Below the pieces are notes generated by a model, which saw nothing but the letters and a program-made list of their open reading frames with translations, did not search any database and was not told where the DNA came from. A stretch of DNA of 50,571 nucleotides from assembly GCF_014174495.1 (NCBI RefSeq), contig NZ_JACJHR010000066.1:1-50571 (forward strand). The letters are read 5' to 3'. The translations under genes were made by a program, and so were the position numbers. Position 1 is the stretch's first letter. Each line of letters opens with the position of its first letter. This stretch comes from Amycolatopsis echigonensis. GTDB lineage: Bacteria; Actinomycetota; Actinomycetes; Mycobacteriales; Pseudonocardiaceae. Below are positions 32,939-41,476 of the stretch, in pieces.

Positions 32939-33385
32939 TCAGCGCTGGGCGATCCGCTGCAGCAAGGGCAGCGCGCGCCGGACCGTTTCGAGTTCGTCTT
33001 CGGTCAGTTCGTCCGCCAGTGCGGCGGCGAGCCATTCGTCGCGGTGCTGCCGGATCCCGATGACGGTCTTGGCGCCGAGATCGGACAGCGAAATCACGAC
33101 GCGCCTGCCGTCGGCGGGGTCGCGCGTGCGGTTCAGGTAGCCGAGCGAGTCGAGCACGCCGAGGGTGGCGGCCATGGACTGCTGCCGGACGTGCTCCGCG
33201 GCGGCCAGTTCGGCCTGGGTCCCGGGACCTTCGCGGTGCAGCCGGTGGAGCACCGCGGTCTGGGTCGGCGTGAGGATCTCGGCGTTGTCGACCTGCCGCA
33301 GCCTGCGGTGCAGCTGGCCGACGACGCCGCGGATCCAGCCGGCGGACTCGGCGACGCGCGGCGGGACGGGCGGGTCTTCGGACAT
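32939..33385 (-). CDS. MarR-family regulator
   Basis: A 148-residue MarR-type winged-helix repressor. The DNA-binding part includes LTPTQTAVLHRLHREGPGTQ, the recognition helix around RQQSMAATLGVLDSLGYL, and the wing RTRDPADGRRVVISL. The ATG at 33385 has no ribosome site but has TAGACT 6 nt upstream, so the message is probably leaderless. The MFS gene follows on the same strand, forming a typical MarR-efflux pair. An 8 bp palindrome TGAGCTCA lies just upstream of the promoter box and may be its operator. Confidence 0.88.
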   Translation of the reverse strand: MSEDPPVPPRVAESAGWIRGVVGQLHRRLRQVDNAEILTPTQTAVLHRLHREGPGTQAELAAAEHVRQQSMAATLGVLDSLGYLNRTRDPADGRRVVISLSDLGAKTVIGIRQHRDEWLAAALADELTEDELETVRRALPLLQRIAQR

Positions 33386-33391
33386 AAGCAC

Positions 33392-33397
33392 AGTCTA
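33392..33397 (-). promoter_or_regulatory. -10 box of the MarR gene
   Basis: TAGACT on the minus strand ends 6 nt before the ATG at 33385, giving a leaderless transcript. TGAGCTCA, a perfect palindrome a few bases upstream, could be the MarR operator. Confidence 0.5.
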
Positions 33398-33499
33398 GCC
33401 TGTTGAGCTCAGCCTGTGCATCCCTGGCCGGGGCTGGTCCCGGTAAGGCCGGTCACCATGCCGGTATTACGGAGCTGACCTTCTGCCACCGTTCCCCGG

Positions 33500-33826
33500 G
33501 CAGCTGCTCGGCGGCTCCTGCGAGATCGCCGTGGCGAAACCGGTCACGATCACTGCTTCCCGGGGCGGCATCGGTCCCATCGCGGTGCGGAAAATCAACG
33601 CCGACAGCGTCGAGGCGAGCATGGCTGTCCCGCTCGGCCCTACCTCGGCACCACGGTGAAAGAGGGCTGTACGGCTTCCTTCTCCGTCGGCGGCGACGCC
33701 ACCTTCCAGGTCATGGGGTGCTCGGACGAACCCCGGGATGTGCCGGGCACGCAGGTCAAGCGGCTGGTGACGGTGAAGAGCAGCGCGGACGGCGCCGCGG
33801 TCCTGGACCTGAAATCCTCGTCCTAG
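33500..33826 (+). pseudogene. frameshifted remnant of a small, possibly exported protein
   Basis: Two adjacent stretches read as protein in different frames. The first (about 33500-33636) gives GGSCEIAVAKPVTITASRGG then VRKINADSVEASMAVPLG. The second (about 33638-33826) gives YLGTTVKEGCTASFSVGGD then TFQVMGCSDEP, and ends KSSS plus TAG. The shift equals one lost or two gained bases. No start codon, signal peptide or ribosome site is found, so the 5' part is missing. Cys pairs and Thr/Val strands suggest an extracytoplasmic beta protein. The final TAG overlaps the stop of the opposite-strand gene. The rest of the 33398-33822 gap shows nothing else. Confidence 0.55.
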
Positions 33827-34164
33827 AGCGGCTGGCTGCTGGTCTCGGACGGGGAGCCGAGCCCGACGACGTACCCGATCTTCTCGTCGTTGACCCCGAT
33901 CGGCTGCACCTGGTGCACCACGATCGCCGCGGCGAGCAGCAGCACCAGGCCGACGATCGCGGCGATACCGGGCCAGCGGCTCGGCGCCGCGCCGTCGCGG
34001 CCGTAACCCGGGGAGGGGGCGTTGCGGCGTTCGCGCTTGCGCCGCTTCTTCATGTCCTTCTTGGCGCCGAGCCACGCGTCGCGCTGGGCGTGCTTGCGCC
34101 ACTCCGGGTCCATGAGGTCCGGATGGGTTTCCATCCGGTCGTCCGGATCCTCCGGCCGAGTCAT
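33823..34164 (-). CDS. hypothetical single-span membrane protein divergent from valS
   Basis: A 113-residue protein. Residues 1-55 are very polar: an acidic start (PEDPDDRMETHPD) and a basic stretch (KKDMKKRRKRERRN). One span lies at about 68-86, and a short Ser/Thr-rich outer tail ends SETSSQPL. It is probably a cytoplasmic-facing membrane anchor protein; no family was recognised. It lies 60 bp from the valS start on the opposite strand. Its stop overlaps the stop of the plus-strand pseudogene through a CTAG. Confidence 0.65.
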   Translation of the reverse strand: MTRPEDPDDRMETHPDLMDPEWRKHAQRDAWLGAKKDMKKRRKRERRNAPSPGYGRDGAAPSRWPGIAAIVGLVLLLAAAIVVHQVQPIGVNDEKIGYVVGLGSPSETSSQPL

Positions 34165-34210
34165 CGAAGCACCGCCTTTCCCCCTGCGTAACCCCGCCGC
34201 GGCGGGTTCG

Positions 34211-34216
34211 TAGACT
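34211..34216 (+). promoter_or_regulatory. -10 box of valS
   Basis: TAGACT ends 8 nt before the GTG at 34225 and no ribosome site lies between, so valS is probably leaderless. Confidence 0.5.
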
Positions 34217-34224
34217 TGTCCATT

Positions 34225-36852
34225 GTGACCGAGAACGCTCCGCAGCAGAAAACCGACCTTCCGGGTGCCTGGGACCCGGCCGCCGAGGAAGCCCCGATGT
34301 ACGACCGCTGGGTAGCGGCCGGGTACTTCACGGCTGACGCCTCGTCGGACAAGCCGCCGTTCTCGATCGTACTGCCGCCGCCGAACGTCACCGGCAGCCT
34401 GCACATGGGCCACGCGCTCAACCACACCCTGATGGACGCGATGAGCCGCCGCCGCCGGATGCAGGGCTACGAGGTGCTGTGGCTGCCGGGCATGGACCAC
34501 GCGGGCATCGCGACGCAGAACGTCGTCGAGCGCCAGCTGGCCGGCGAGGGCCTGTCGCGGCACGACCTCGGCCGCGAGAAGTTCGTCGAACGCGTCTGGG
34601 AGTGGAAGGCCGAGTACGGCGGCAAGATCCTCGGCCAGATGAAGCGGCTCGGCGACGGCGTCGACTGGTCGCGCGAGCGCTTCACCATGGACGAGAACCT
34701 GTCCAAGGCCGTCCAGACGGTGTTCAAGAACTTCTACGACGCGGGCCTGATCTACCGCGCCGAGCGCATCATCAACTGGTGCCCGCGCTGCCAGACGGCG
34801 CTGTCGGACATCGAGGTCGACCACAACGACGACGACGGCGAACTCGTGTCGATCCGCTACGGCGACGGCGACGCCTCGATCGTCGTGGCCACCACGCGCG
34901 CGGAGACGATGCTGGGCGACACCGGCGTGGCCGTGCACCCGGACGACGAGCGGTACACGCACCTGGTCGGCACCGAGATCGAACTGCCGCTGACCGGCCG
35001 GAAGATCCCGGTGGTCGCGGACCGGCACGTCGACCCGGAGTTCGGCACCGGCGCGGTCAAGGTGACCCCGGCGCACGACCCGAACGACTTCGAGATCGGC
35101 CGCCGCCACGACCTGCCGATGCTGACCGTCATGAACGAGCGCGCCGAGGTCACCGTGCCCGGTCCGTTCGAGGGTCTCGACCGGTTCGAGGCGCGGCCCG
35201 CGGTGGTCGCCGCGCTGCGCGAACAGGGCCGGATCGTCGCGGAGAAGCGGCCGTACGTGCACGCGGTCGGGCACTGCTCCCGCTGCGACACGGTCGTGGA
35301 GCCGCGGCTGTCGCTGCAGTGGTGGGTCAAGGTCGCCGAGCTGGCCAAGGCCGCGGGCGACGCGGTGCGCGACGGGCGCACGAAGATCCACCCGGCCGAA
35401 CTGGAGAAGCGGTACTTCGACTGGGTCGACAACATGCACGACTGGACGATTTCGCGTCAGCTGTGGTGGGGGCACCGGATCCCGGTCTGGTACGGCCCGG
35501 ACGGCGAGGTCGTGTGCGTGGGCCCGGACGAGCAGCCGCCGTCGGGCGAGGGCTGGACGCAGGACCCGGACGTCCTCGACACCTGGTTCTCGTCGGGCCT
35601 CTGGCCGATGTCGACGATGGGCTGGCCGGACGAGACCGCGGACCTGGCGAAGTTCTATCCGACCAGCGTGCTGTCCACCGGCTACGACATCCTCTTCTTC
35701 TGGGTCGTCCGGATGATGATGTTCGGCGTGCAGGAAATGGACGGGCGGCAGCCGTTCGACCACGTGTACCTGCACGGGCTGATCCGCGACGCCAACGGCA
35801 AGAAGATGTCCAAGTCGCGCGGGAACGTCATCGACCCGCTGGAATGGATGGACGCTTACGGCGCGGACGCCACCCGGTTCACGCTCGCTCGCGGAGCGAA
35901 CCCGGGTGCGGACATGGCGCTGGCCGACGAGTGGGCGGCGGGTTCGCGCAATTTCTGCACGAAGCTGTGGAACGCCAGCAAGTTCGCGATGATGAACGGG
36001 GCCACGGCGGAGGGTTCGCTGCCGCCCGCTTCCGAGCTGACCGAATCCGACCGGTGGATTCTCGGGCGGCTGGCTTCGCTGGTGTCCGAAGTGGACGGTC
36101 TGTTCGAGGACTTCCAGTTCGCCAAGGTCGCCAACGCGCTGTACCAGTTCACGTGGAACGAGCTGTGCGACTGGTACCTCGAGCTGGCCAAGGTTCAGCT
36201 GTACCAAGGGGATTCCGCCCGGGTCGAGGCCACGCGGAAGGTGCTCGGGCATGTGCTGGACACGGTGCTGCGGCTGCTGCACCCGTTCATTCCGTTCGTG
36301 ACGGAGAAGCTCTGGACGGCGTTGACCGGCGGCGAGTCGTTGGTGATCGCCGAGTGGCCGTCCGCGGTCGAGGGGTATGCGGACCCGGTCGCGGACGCTC
36401 GCGTGGCTGATGTGCAGAAGCTGATCACCGAGATTCGCCGGTTCCGCGCGGACCAGGGGCTGAAGCCGGGGCAGAAGGTTGCTGCTCGGTTGTCCGGGGA
36501 GGCGTTCCCGGACGGGCACTCCGGTGCGATCCGGTCGTTGGTGCGGCTTACCGAGCCGGAGGACGGGTTCTCGGTCAGTGCCTCGTTGGAGGTCGCGCTG
36601 GCTGGGGGCGTCGTGACGGTGGAGCTGGATACTTCCGGCACCATCGACGTGGCTGCTGAACGGAAGCGGCTGGAGAAGGACCTCGGGGCTGCGCGGAAGG
36701 AGTTGGCGCAGACTGAGGGGAAGCTGGGCAATGAGGCGTTTATCGCGAAGGCTCCGGAGCAGGTGATCGAGAAGATCAAGGTGCGGCGGGAGACCGCGGT
36801 CGCGGATATTGGGCGGATTGAGGCTCGGTTGGCTGCGTTGCCTGCTTCCTGA
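34225..36852 (+). CDS. valS: valyl-tRNA synthetase
   Basis: An 875-residue class I aminoacyl-tRNA synthetase charging tRNA-Val. The HIGH motif is H60-MGH63 and the second signature KMSKS is at 527-531. The inserted editing domain (about 190-330) removes mischarged threonine. The C-terminal part has the anticodon-binding helices and a Val-specific coiled-coil arm (about 805-870, rich in Glu/Lys/Arg). The start is GTG at 34225; a TTG at 34216 in frame lies within the promoter box. The last 300 bp use more T-ending codons than the rest. It ends at a very strong hairpin. Confidence 0.98.
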   Translation: MTENAPQQKTDLPGAWDPAAEEAPMYDRWVAAGYFTADASSDKPPFSIVLPPPNVTGSLHMGHALNHTLMDAMSRRRRMQGYEVLWLPGMDHAGIATQNVVERQLAGEGLSRHDLGREKFVERVWEWKAEYGGKILGQMKRLGDGVDWSRERFTMDENLSKAVQTVFKNFYDAGLIYRAERIINWCPRCQTALSDIEVDHNDDDGELVSIRYGDGDASIVVATTRAETMLGDTGVAVHPDDERYTHLVGTEIELPLTGRKIPVVADRHVDPEFGTGAVKVTPAHDPNDFEIGRRHDLPMLTVMNERAEVTVPGPFEGLDRFEARPAVVAALREQGRIVAEKRPYVHAVGHCSRCDTVVEPRLSLQWWVKVAELAKAAGDAVRDGRTKIHPAELEKRYFDWVDNMHDWTISRQLWWGHRIPVWYGPDGEVVCVGPDEQPPSGEGWTQDPDVLDTWFSSGLWPMSTMGWPDETADLAKFYPTSVLSTGYDILFFWVVRMMMFGVQEMDGRQPFDHVYLHGLIRDANGKKMSKSRGNVIDPLEWMDAYGADATRFTLARGANPGADMALADEWAAGSRNFCTKLWNASKFAMMNGATAEGSLPPASELTESDRWILGRLASLVSEVDGLFEDFQFAKVANALYQFTWNELCDWYLELAKVQLYQGDSARVEATRKVLGHVLDTVLRLLHPFIPFVTEKLWTALTGGESLVIAEWPSAVEGYADPVADARVADVQKLITEIRRFRADQGLKPGQKVAARLSGEAFPDGHSGAIRSLVRLTEPEDGFSVSASLEVALAGGVVTVELDTSGTIDVAAERKRLEKDLGAARKELAQTEGKLGNEAFIAKAPEQVIEKIKVRRETAVADIGRIEARLAALPAS

Positions 36853-36933
36853 GGGGGCTTGGTTTCGGCTCGTCGCCTGGCGGCGACATTGCGCACGGGC
36901 CTCGTTGGGGGCACCCCGAAGTTTATTGTGACT

Positions 36934-36998
36934 ACGGCGCGGGGGTGCTTGTCAAGGCGGGAAAGATGCCTTGACAAGCACCCCCGCGCCGTGTTTTT
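36934..36998 (+). terminator. strong intrinsic terminator after valS
   Basis: Arms 36934-36958 and 36968-36992 form a perfect 25 bp stem with a 9 nt loop, followed by a run of five T (36994-36998). It is the longest perfect stem noticed in the window. Confidence 0.9.
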
Positions 36999-37026
36999 GG
37001 CTTCGTATCGGGGTGCGGGGTGGTGT

Positions 37027-37100
37027 GGGTGCCTGGTTGGCTGGGTGCGTCGGTGCGGTTGGGGTGGGATGGGTGCCTGGTTGGCTGGGTGCGTCGGTGC
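37027..37100. repeat. two identical 30 bp direct repeats
   Basis: The 30 bp at 37027-37056 recur without change at 37071-37100, separated by 14 bp (44 bp period). They are G/T-rich and lie between two terminators in the 314 bp valS-SGNH spacer. No gene is present there. Confidence 0.9.
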
Positions 37101-37116
37101 CGGTTTAGGTCCGTGT

Positions 37117-37155
37117 AGGGCTCCTTGAGGGAATCAGATTCCTTCAGGGAGCCCT
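37117..37155. terminator. bidirectional terminator between valS and the SGNH hydrolase
   Basis: Arms 37117-37135 and 37137-37155 pair over 19 bp with two G-U pairs; the innermost pairs must open to form a loop. The hairpin ends 11 bp from the stop of the minus-strand hydrolase, which it most likely terminates. Confidence 0.7.
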
Positions 37156-37166
37156 TCACTGCGTTG

Positions 37167-38042
37167 TCAGCGGAGTTGTTGGCGGATGACTTTGGTTTCT
37201 CCGGCCATTCCGGCGTATAGCGGGTGGTAGGGGGCGGCGGCCAGCAGGTTCAGGTCATTGCCGTTGATCCAGGCGACGCCGGGGGGCTGGCAGGCGTCGT
37301 GGCCGAAGGACGGGGTGTAGGTGTCCACATAGGACGATCGGCCGTCGGCGGCGACCGCCTTGCTGACGGCGGCATTCAGGGCTTCTTCGACGCTCGAGAG
37401 CCAGGCGTAGTCGCCGTTCGCGAAGGGCAGGACGTTCGGGCAGTAACCCTTCGCCGGGGCGATGCGGGGGTAGCCGATGGCGAGCACCCGTGCGTGCGGC
37501 GAGCGGGCGTGGATTCCGGCCAGTACTTGCTGGATGCTCGCTTGCGTCTTGGGCAGCAGCGCCTTGATCGTGTCCACGCCGTTGACGGTGAAGTGCCGCT
37601 GGCACGGGTTTCCGGTCGGATCCGAGTCTCGCAGGGTCGGGCACGTGTTGACCAGCGTGCCGAACAGGCCCGAATCGTTGCCGCCGATGCCCAGGGTGAC
37701 CAGGTCGGTGTCCGAGCGCAGCGCGGAGAACTGCGGGGCGTTCTGGCCGAGCGGCACGCTTTGCGGCTTGGTCATGTTCGAGGTGTCCGCGCCGCCGCAG
37801 CTGACGTCGGTGAAGCGGTCCACGGCCAGCGAGCTCGCCAGCATCGACGGGTAGTTGGACGTCGAGCGGAAACAGCCGAACGGATCGAGCCGGGGCAGCG
37901 GGATGAGCGGTCCCGAGGTGTACGAATCGCCCAGGGCGACGTAGTGGCGGTAGTGCCGGGGCGCGGCGCTGGCGGCCGCCGCCGTCGACAGAAGCAGTGC
38001 GAGCGCCGCGATCGCGGCCAGCACTATCCGGATGATGCGCAT
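37167..38042 (-). CDS. secreted SGNH-hydrolase lipase/esterase
   Basis: A 291-residue exported hydrolase related to Streptomyces-type SGNH lipases. A Sec signal peptide (residues 1-27, cleavage near AASA-AP) is followed by block I GDSYTSG with Ser40, the block III segment GIGGND (Asn122), and late residues NGNDLNLL and PYHPLYAGM, where the catalytic His lies. Paired cysteines suggest disulphides. GGGAGG lies 11 nt before the ATG. It acts outside the cell on ester lipids or acetylated sugars. Confidence 0.88.
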   Translation of the reverse strand: MRIIRIVLAAIAALALLLSTAAAASAAPRHYRHYVALGDSYTSGPLIPLPRLDPFGCFRSTSNYPSMLASSLAVDRFTDVSCGGADTSNMTKPQSVPLGQNAPQFSALRSDTDLVTLGIGGNDSGLFGTLVNTCPTLRDSDPTGNPCQRHFTVNGVDTIKALLPKTQASIQQVLAGIHARSPHARVLAIGYPRIAPAKGYCPNVLPFANGDYAWLSSVEEALNAAVSKAVAADGRSSYVDTYTPSFGHDACQPPGVAWINGNDLNLLAAAPYHPLYAGMAGETKVIRQQLR

Positions 38043-38136
38043 GCGAACCCCGTCCTCCCGAGCGGTACGACCCGCTTTACCTTTCGGCGCCGCGGGCGCT
38101 GGCGCCCTCCGCCGATCGGGTGGTCGGGGCGGGTTT

Positions 38137-38769
38137 TCACCCGGCTGCGGGGTGATCCGCGGGCTTCCGCCAGGCCAGCAGGTACCGCCAGAACACCAGC
38201 GGGCGGACTGTGCTGCCGGGAAGCAGGCGCCCGGCGTCCCGGCGGACGTCGTTCAGCGTCGGGAAGTCCATCCGGACCGGGGCCTTGGCGACCGGGTCCG
38301 GGCCGCCGTTGAGCTGGTCTCCGGCGAAGACGACCAGCCTGGCCAGGGCGTTCGCGGGGACGGCGACGAGTTCGCGGGCGTAGTCGCCGGGGCGGCTGGA
38401 GCGGGCGCAGCCGAGCACCGCGAGGACACCGCCGGGGGCGAGGGCGTCGCGCAGTCTCGTGACGGTTTCGAACGGGACGTGGTGCAGCGAGGCCAGGCAG
38501 GAGATGTAGGCGTAGGCCTCGGGCTCCAGCGGTTCGGTCGTGACGTCCGCGCGGCGGTAGTCCACCGTGCCTGGTCCAGGCGAACCGGTGGCGGCGGCAC
38601 GGGCGATCATTGCGTCCGACGTGTCGATGCCTTCGACGGTCATTCCGGCGGCCGCCAGCTTGCGGGCGAACCGGCCGTCGCCGCAGCCGATGTCCAGGGC
38701 ACGGCCGGGGCCCGGCGGCAGCAGCCGGAGCAGTGTCGGGTGATAGTGATGGTTGTGGTCGAAGGGCAT
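38137..38769 (-). CDS. class I SAM-dependent methyltransferase
   Basis: A 210-residue methyltransferase of the Rossmann-fold type. Motif I is ALDIGCGDGRFA (residues 24-35), the acidic residue after strand 2 lies in VEGIDTSDAM, and SLHHVPFE and LAPGGVLAVLG mark the later motifs. The family includes UbiE/COQ5-like enzymes; the substrate is not evident. It lies upstream of the SGNH hydrolase on the same strand (94 bp gap) and is divergent from folC. No strong ribosome site was noted. Confidence 0.87.
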   Translation of the reverse strand: MPFDHNHHYHPTLLRLLPPGPGRALDIGCGDGRFARKLAAAGMTVEGIDTSDAMIARAAATGSPGPGTVDYRRADVTTEPLEPEAYAYISCLASLHHVPFETVTRLRDALAPGGVLAVLGCARSSRPGDYARELVAVPANALARLVVFAGDQLNGGPDPVAKAPVRMDFPTLNDVRRDAGRLLPGSTVRPLVFWRYLLAWRKPADHPAAG

Positions 38770-38937
38770 GTCGCCGACCTTGCCACGGATCGCCGCGGGC
38801 GTGATCGCGCCGAGGCCCGGGGCCGCCGGGGGCGCGGCGGGCGCCGGGTACCCTCGACGGTGTGCCAGGCCGAATCTTTCGCCTGGTCTTCCCGGTCGCG
38901 CGACCGCGCCGGGACAGCGACTTCAAGGAGTGCACGA

Positions 38938-40620
38938 GTGCCGCGCGGTGAGGAGCCCGAGGAGACCCGGCGGCCGGATCTCTCCGATCCGGACAGTTTC
39001 GCGGGAGTCGACGAACTGGGCGCGCTCGCCCACGGCGACGACGACGAGTACGACGCCGGGAACGAGCTGGAGCCCGACCTCGACGCGCCGGACGCGGCGT
39101 ACACCGTCGGCGGCGGTTCGCGCGGCGGGATCGGCGGCATCGGCCAGCTCGGCGACAACCTGGCGCTCGGCCCGGTGCCGGACCTGCGCCCCGAAGAGGG
39201 CGCCGAGCTGCACGAACTCGACGACGAGGGCGCGCCCGCCGAGTTCGGCGACGAGAACGGCCCGGAGGCGCGCCGCGACCTGATGGCCGCCGAGGCCGAG
39301 CTGAACCAGCGCTGGCCGGAGACGAAGCTCGAACCGTCGCTCGCCCGGATCCAGGCGCTGATGACGCTGCTCGGCGAGCCGAACCGCAGCTACCCGGTGG
39401 TGCACGTCGCGGGCACCAACGGCAAGGGCTCGGTCGCGCGGATGATCGATTCGCTGCTGACCCGCATGGGACTGCGCTCGGGCCGCTACACGAGCCCGCA
39501 CCTGCAGCTCGTCACCGAGCGGATCGCGCTCGACGGCCGCCCGGTCTCCGCCGCCCGCTACGCCGAGCTGTACCAGGACATCGCGCCGTACGTGGCGATG
39601 GTCGACGGCGCCAGCGAGGACGGCGTGCCGATGAGCAAGTTCGAGGTGCTCACCGGGATGGCGTTCGCGGCGTTCGCCGACGCCCCGGTCGAGGCCGCGG
39701 TGCTCGAGGCGGGCATGGGCGGCGCGTGGGACGCGACCAACGTGGCCGACGCCCAGGTCGCGGTCATCACGCCGATCGGGCTGGATCACACCGAATACCT
39801 CGGCCCGACGGCGGTCGACGCGGCCGGGGAGAAAGCCGGGATCATCAAGCCCGGATCGGTCGCGGTGATCGGCGAGCAGGACCCCGAGGTGCTGAACGTC
39901 CTGCTGAAGCGCACGGTCGAGGTCGACGCCGCGGTGGCGCGGGCGGGCAGCGAGTTCGGCGTGCTCGAACGCGAGGTCGCGGTCGGCGGCCAAATGCTGA
40001 AGCTCCAGGGCCTCGGCGGCGTCTACGACGAGATTTTCCTGCCGCTGCACGGCGCGCACCAGGCGGCGAACGCGGCGCTCGCGCTGGCCGCGGTCGAGGC
40101 GTTTTTCGGGGCGGGCAAAGACAAACAGCTCGTGGTCGAGGCGGTGCGCGAGGGGTTCGCCGAGGTTGAGAACCCGGGCAGGCTCGAACACGTGCGGGCC
40201 GCCCCGGCGGTGCTGGTCGACGCCGCGCACAACCCGATGGGCGCGCGGGCGCTCGCCGCGACGATCGCCGACGAGTTCAACTTCCGCCGGCTCGTCGCGG
40301 TCGTCGGCGTGCTGGGCGACAAGGACGCGCGCGGCATCCTGGACGCGCTGGAGCCGGTCGTGTCCGACATCGTGGTCACGCGGAGTTCGTCGCCGCGGTC
40401 GCTGCCGGTCGAGGACCTGGCCGAGCTGGCCGCGTCGATCTTCGGCGAGGACCGCGTGCTCGCCGAACCGGACCTGGAGACCGCGATCGAGACCGCGATC
40501 GGCCTCGTGGAGCAGACCGACGACCCGGAGGAACCGCTCGCGGGCGGCGGAGTCCTGGTGACCGGTTCAGTGGTCACCGCGGGCGACGCGCGCACGCTGT
40601 TCGGGAAGGAGCCCGCATGA
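38938..40620 (+). CDS. folC: folylpolyglutamate synthase / dihydrofolate synthase, long N-terminal extension
   Basis: A 560-residue FolC, which adds glutamate to folates using ATP. The P-loop AGTNGKGS is at residues 158-165. SPHLQLVTERI, the metal-site VLEAGMGGAWDATN, PIGLDHTEYLG and DAAHNPMGA are all present. The first ~115 residues are an acidic, Gly-rich extension rich in Asp/Glu with a GGGSRGGIGGIG stretch, making it well over the usual 430-450 residues. The GTG at 38938 has AAGGAG 8 nt upstream, so the extension is probably translated. The DUF4233 gene overlaps its stop by four bases. Confidence 0.95.
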   Translation: MPRGEEPEETRRPDLSDPDSFAGVDELGALAHGDDDEYDAGNELEPDLDAPDAAYTVGGGSRGGIGGIGQLGDNLALGPVPDLRPEEGAELHELDDEGAPAEFGDENGPEARRDLMAAEAELNQRWPETKLEPSLARIQALMTLLGEPNRSYPVVHVAGTNGKGSVARMIDSLLTRMGLRSGRYTSPHLQLVTERIALDGRPVSAARYAELYQDIAPYVAMVDGASEDGVPMSKFEVLTGMAFAAFADAPVEAAVLEAGMGGAWDATNVADAQVAVITPIGLDHTEYLGPTAVDAAGEKAGIIKPGSVAVIGEQDPEVLNVLLKRTVEVDAAVARAGSEFGVLEREVAVGGQMLKLQGLGGVYDEIFLPLHGAHQAANAALALAAVEAFFGAGKDKQLVVEAVREGFAEVENPGRLEHVRAAPAVLVDAAHNPMGARALAATIADEFNFRRLVAVVGVLGDKDARGILDALEPVVSDIVVTRSSSPRSLPVEDLAELAASIFGEDRVLAEPDLETAIETAIGLVEQTDDPEEPLAGGGVLVTGSVVTAGDARTLFGKEPA

Positions 40621-41024
40621 GCGAGAACCCCGAGACGCCGGTCAAGCCGCCCGCGAAGGACCCGATGAAGGGCTTCCGCGGCGTGCTGGCCGGAACGCTG
40701 ATCATGGAGGCGATCACCGTCGCGCTGGCGCTGCCCGTCGTCGCGAAACTCGGCGGCGGCATCACCAGCTTCACCGGCTGGACGGTCATCGCGCTGGCCG
40801 TGGTGCTGATCGTGCTGTGCGGTCTGCTGAAGCACGTCTGGGCGGTGCCGGTGATCCTGCTGCTGCAGCTGGCGATCATCGGGGTCGGCGTCACGCAGCC
40901 GGCGATCGCGATCATCGGCATCATCTTCCTGGCCGCGTTCCTGTGGTTCCTGTGGCTGCGCCGCGACGTCGCGCGCCGGATGGCCGCGGGCACGTTGCCG
41001 AGCCAGCAGCAGCCCCAGGCTTGA
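40617..41024 (+). CDS. DUF4233 membrane protein coupled to folC
   Basis: A 135-residue protein with four predicted spans (about 22-43, 51-67, 70-88 and 91-110). It starts with the conserved MKGFRGVLAGTLIMEAITV and ends with a basic, Gln-rich tail. DUF4233 proteins commonly follow folC in actinobacteria; their function is unknown. Its ATG overlaps the folC stop (ATGA), so the genes are co-translated. It converges with the VOC gene, 18 bp away. Confidence 0.88.
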   Translation: MSENPETPVKPPAKDPMKGFRGVLAGTLIMEAITVALALPVVAKLGGGITSFTGWTVIALAVVLIVLCGLLKHVWAVPVILLLQLAIIGVGVTQPAIAIIGIIFLAAFLWFLWLRRDVARRMAAGTLPSQQQPQA

Positions 41025-41042
41025 GCCCGCGGCCGTACCGGC

Positions 41043-41423
41043 TCAGCGGTAGACGCTGACCTCGATCAGGTTCCGGTCCGGGTCGCGGAAGTACACGCTG
41101 CGGATCGGCCCGGTCGCGCCGGTGCGGTCGACCGGGCCCTCCTCGATCGGCACTCCGTGCGCGGCCAGATCGTCGACGACCTGCTCGAGCGAATCGGCCG
41201 TGATCAGGCACAGGTCCGCGCTGCCCGGCGTCGGCCGGTCCGCCTTGGGTTCGAACTCGTGCCCGGCCTCGTGCAGGTTGATCTTGCTGGAGCCGAACGC
41301 CAGCGCCTTGCGCCCGGCCCCGAACGTCACCTCGGCCATGCCGAGGACGCGGGTGTAGAAATCGACCGTCGCGCCGAGGTCGGCGACGGTGAGGACGAGG
41401 TGGTCGAGCCGGTCGATCCGCAT
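41043..41423 (-). CDS. VOC-family protein
   Basis: A 126-residue glyoxalase-fold protein: MRIDRLDHLVLTVADLGATV at the start, a middle strand ADLCLITADS, and FRDPDRNLIEVSVYR at the end. Possible metal ligands are His8 and the Glu in LIEV. It resembles the compact VOC proteins often called virulence- or ring-cleavage-like, but its substrate is unknown. It is divergent from a GNAT gene. Confidence 0.87.
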   Translation of the reverse strand: MRIDRLDHLVLTVADLGATVDFYTRVLGMAEVTFGAGRKALAFGSSKINLHEAGHEFEPKADRPTPGSADLCLITADSLEQVVDDLAAHGVPIEEGPVDRTGATGPIRSVYFRDPDRNLIEVSVYR

Positions 41424-41476
41424 GGTTTCACCCTATTCCGATGTAACGGCCGGGCCGCCACGGCGACGGTGCAAGT

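Noticed and set aside
33823..36519. Open frame of 898 codons opposite valS on the minus strand
   Set aside because: It is the high-GC antisense shadow of valS. Only its last 113 codons (from ATG 34164) look like a real protein.
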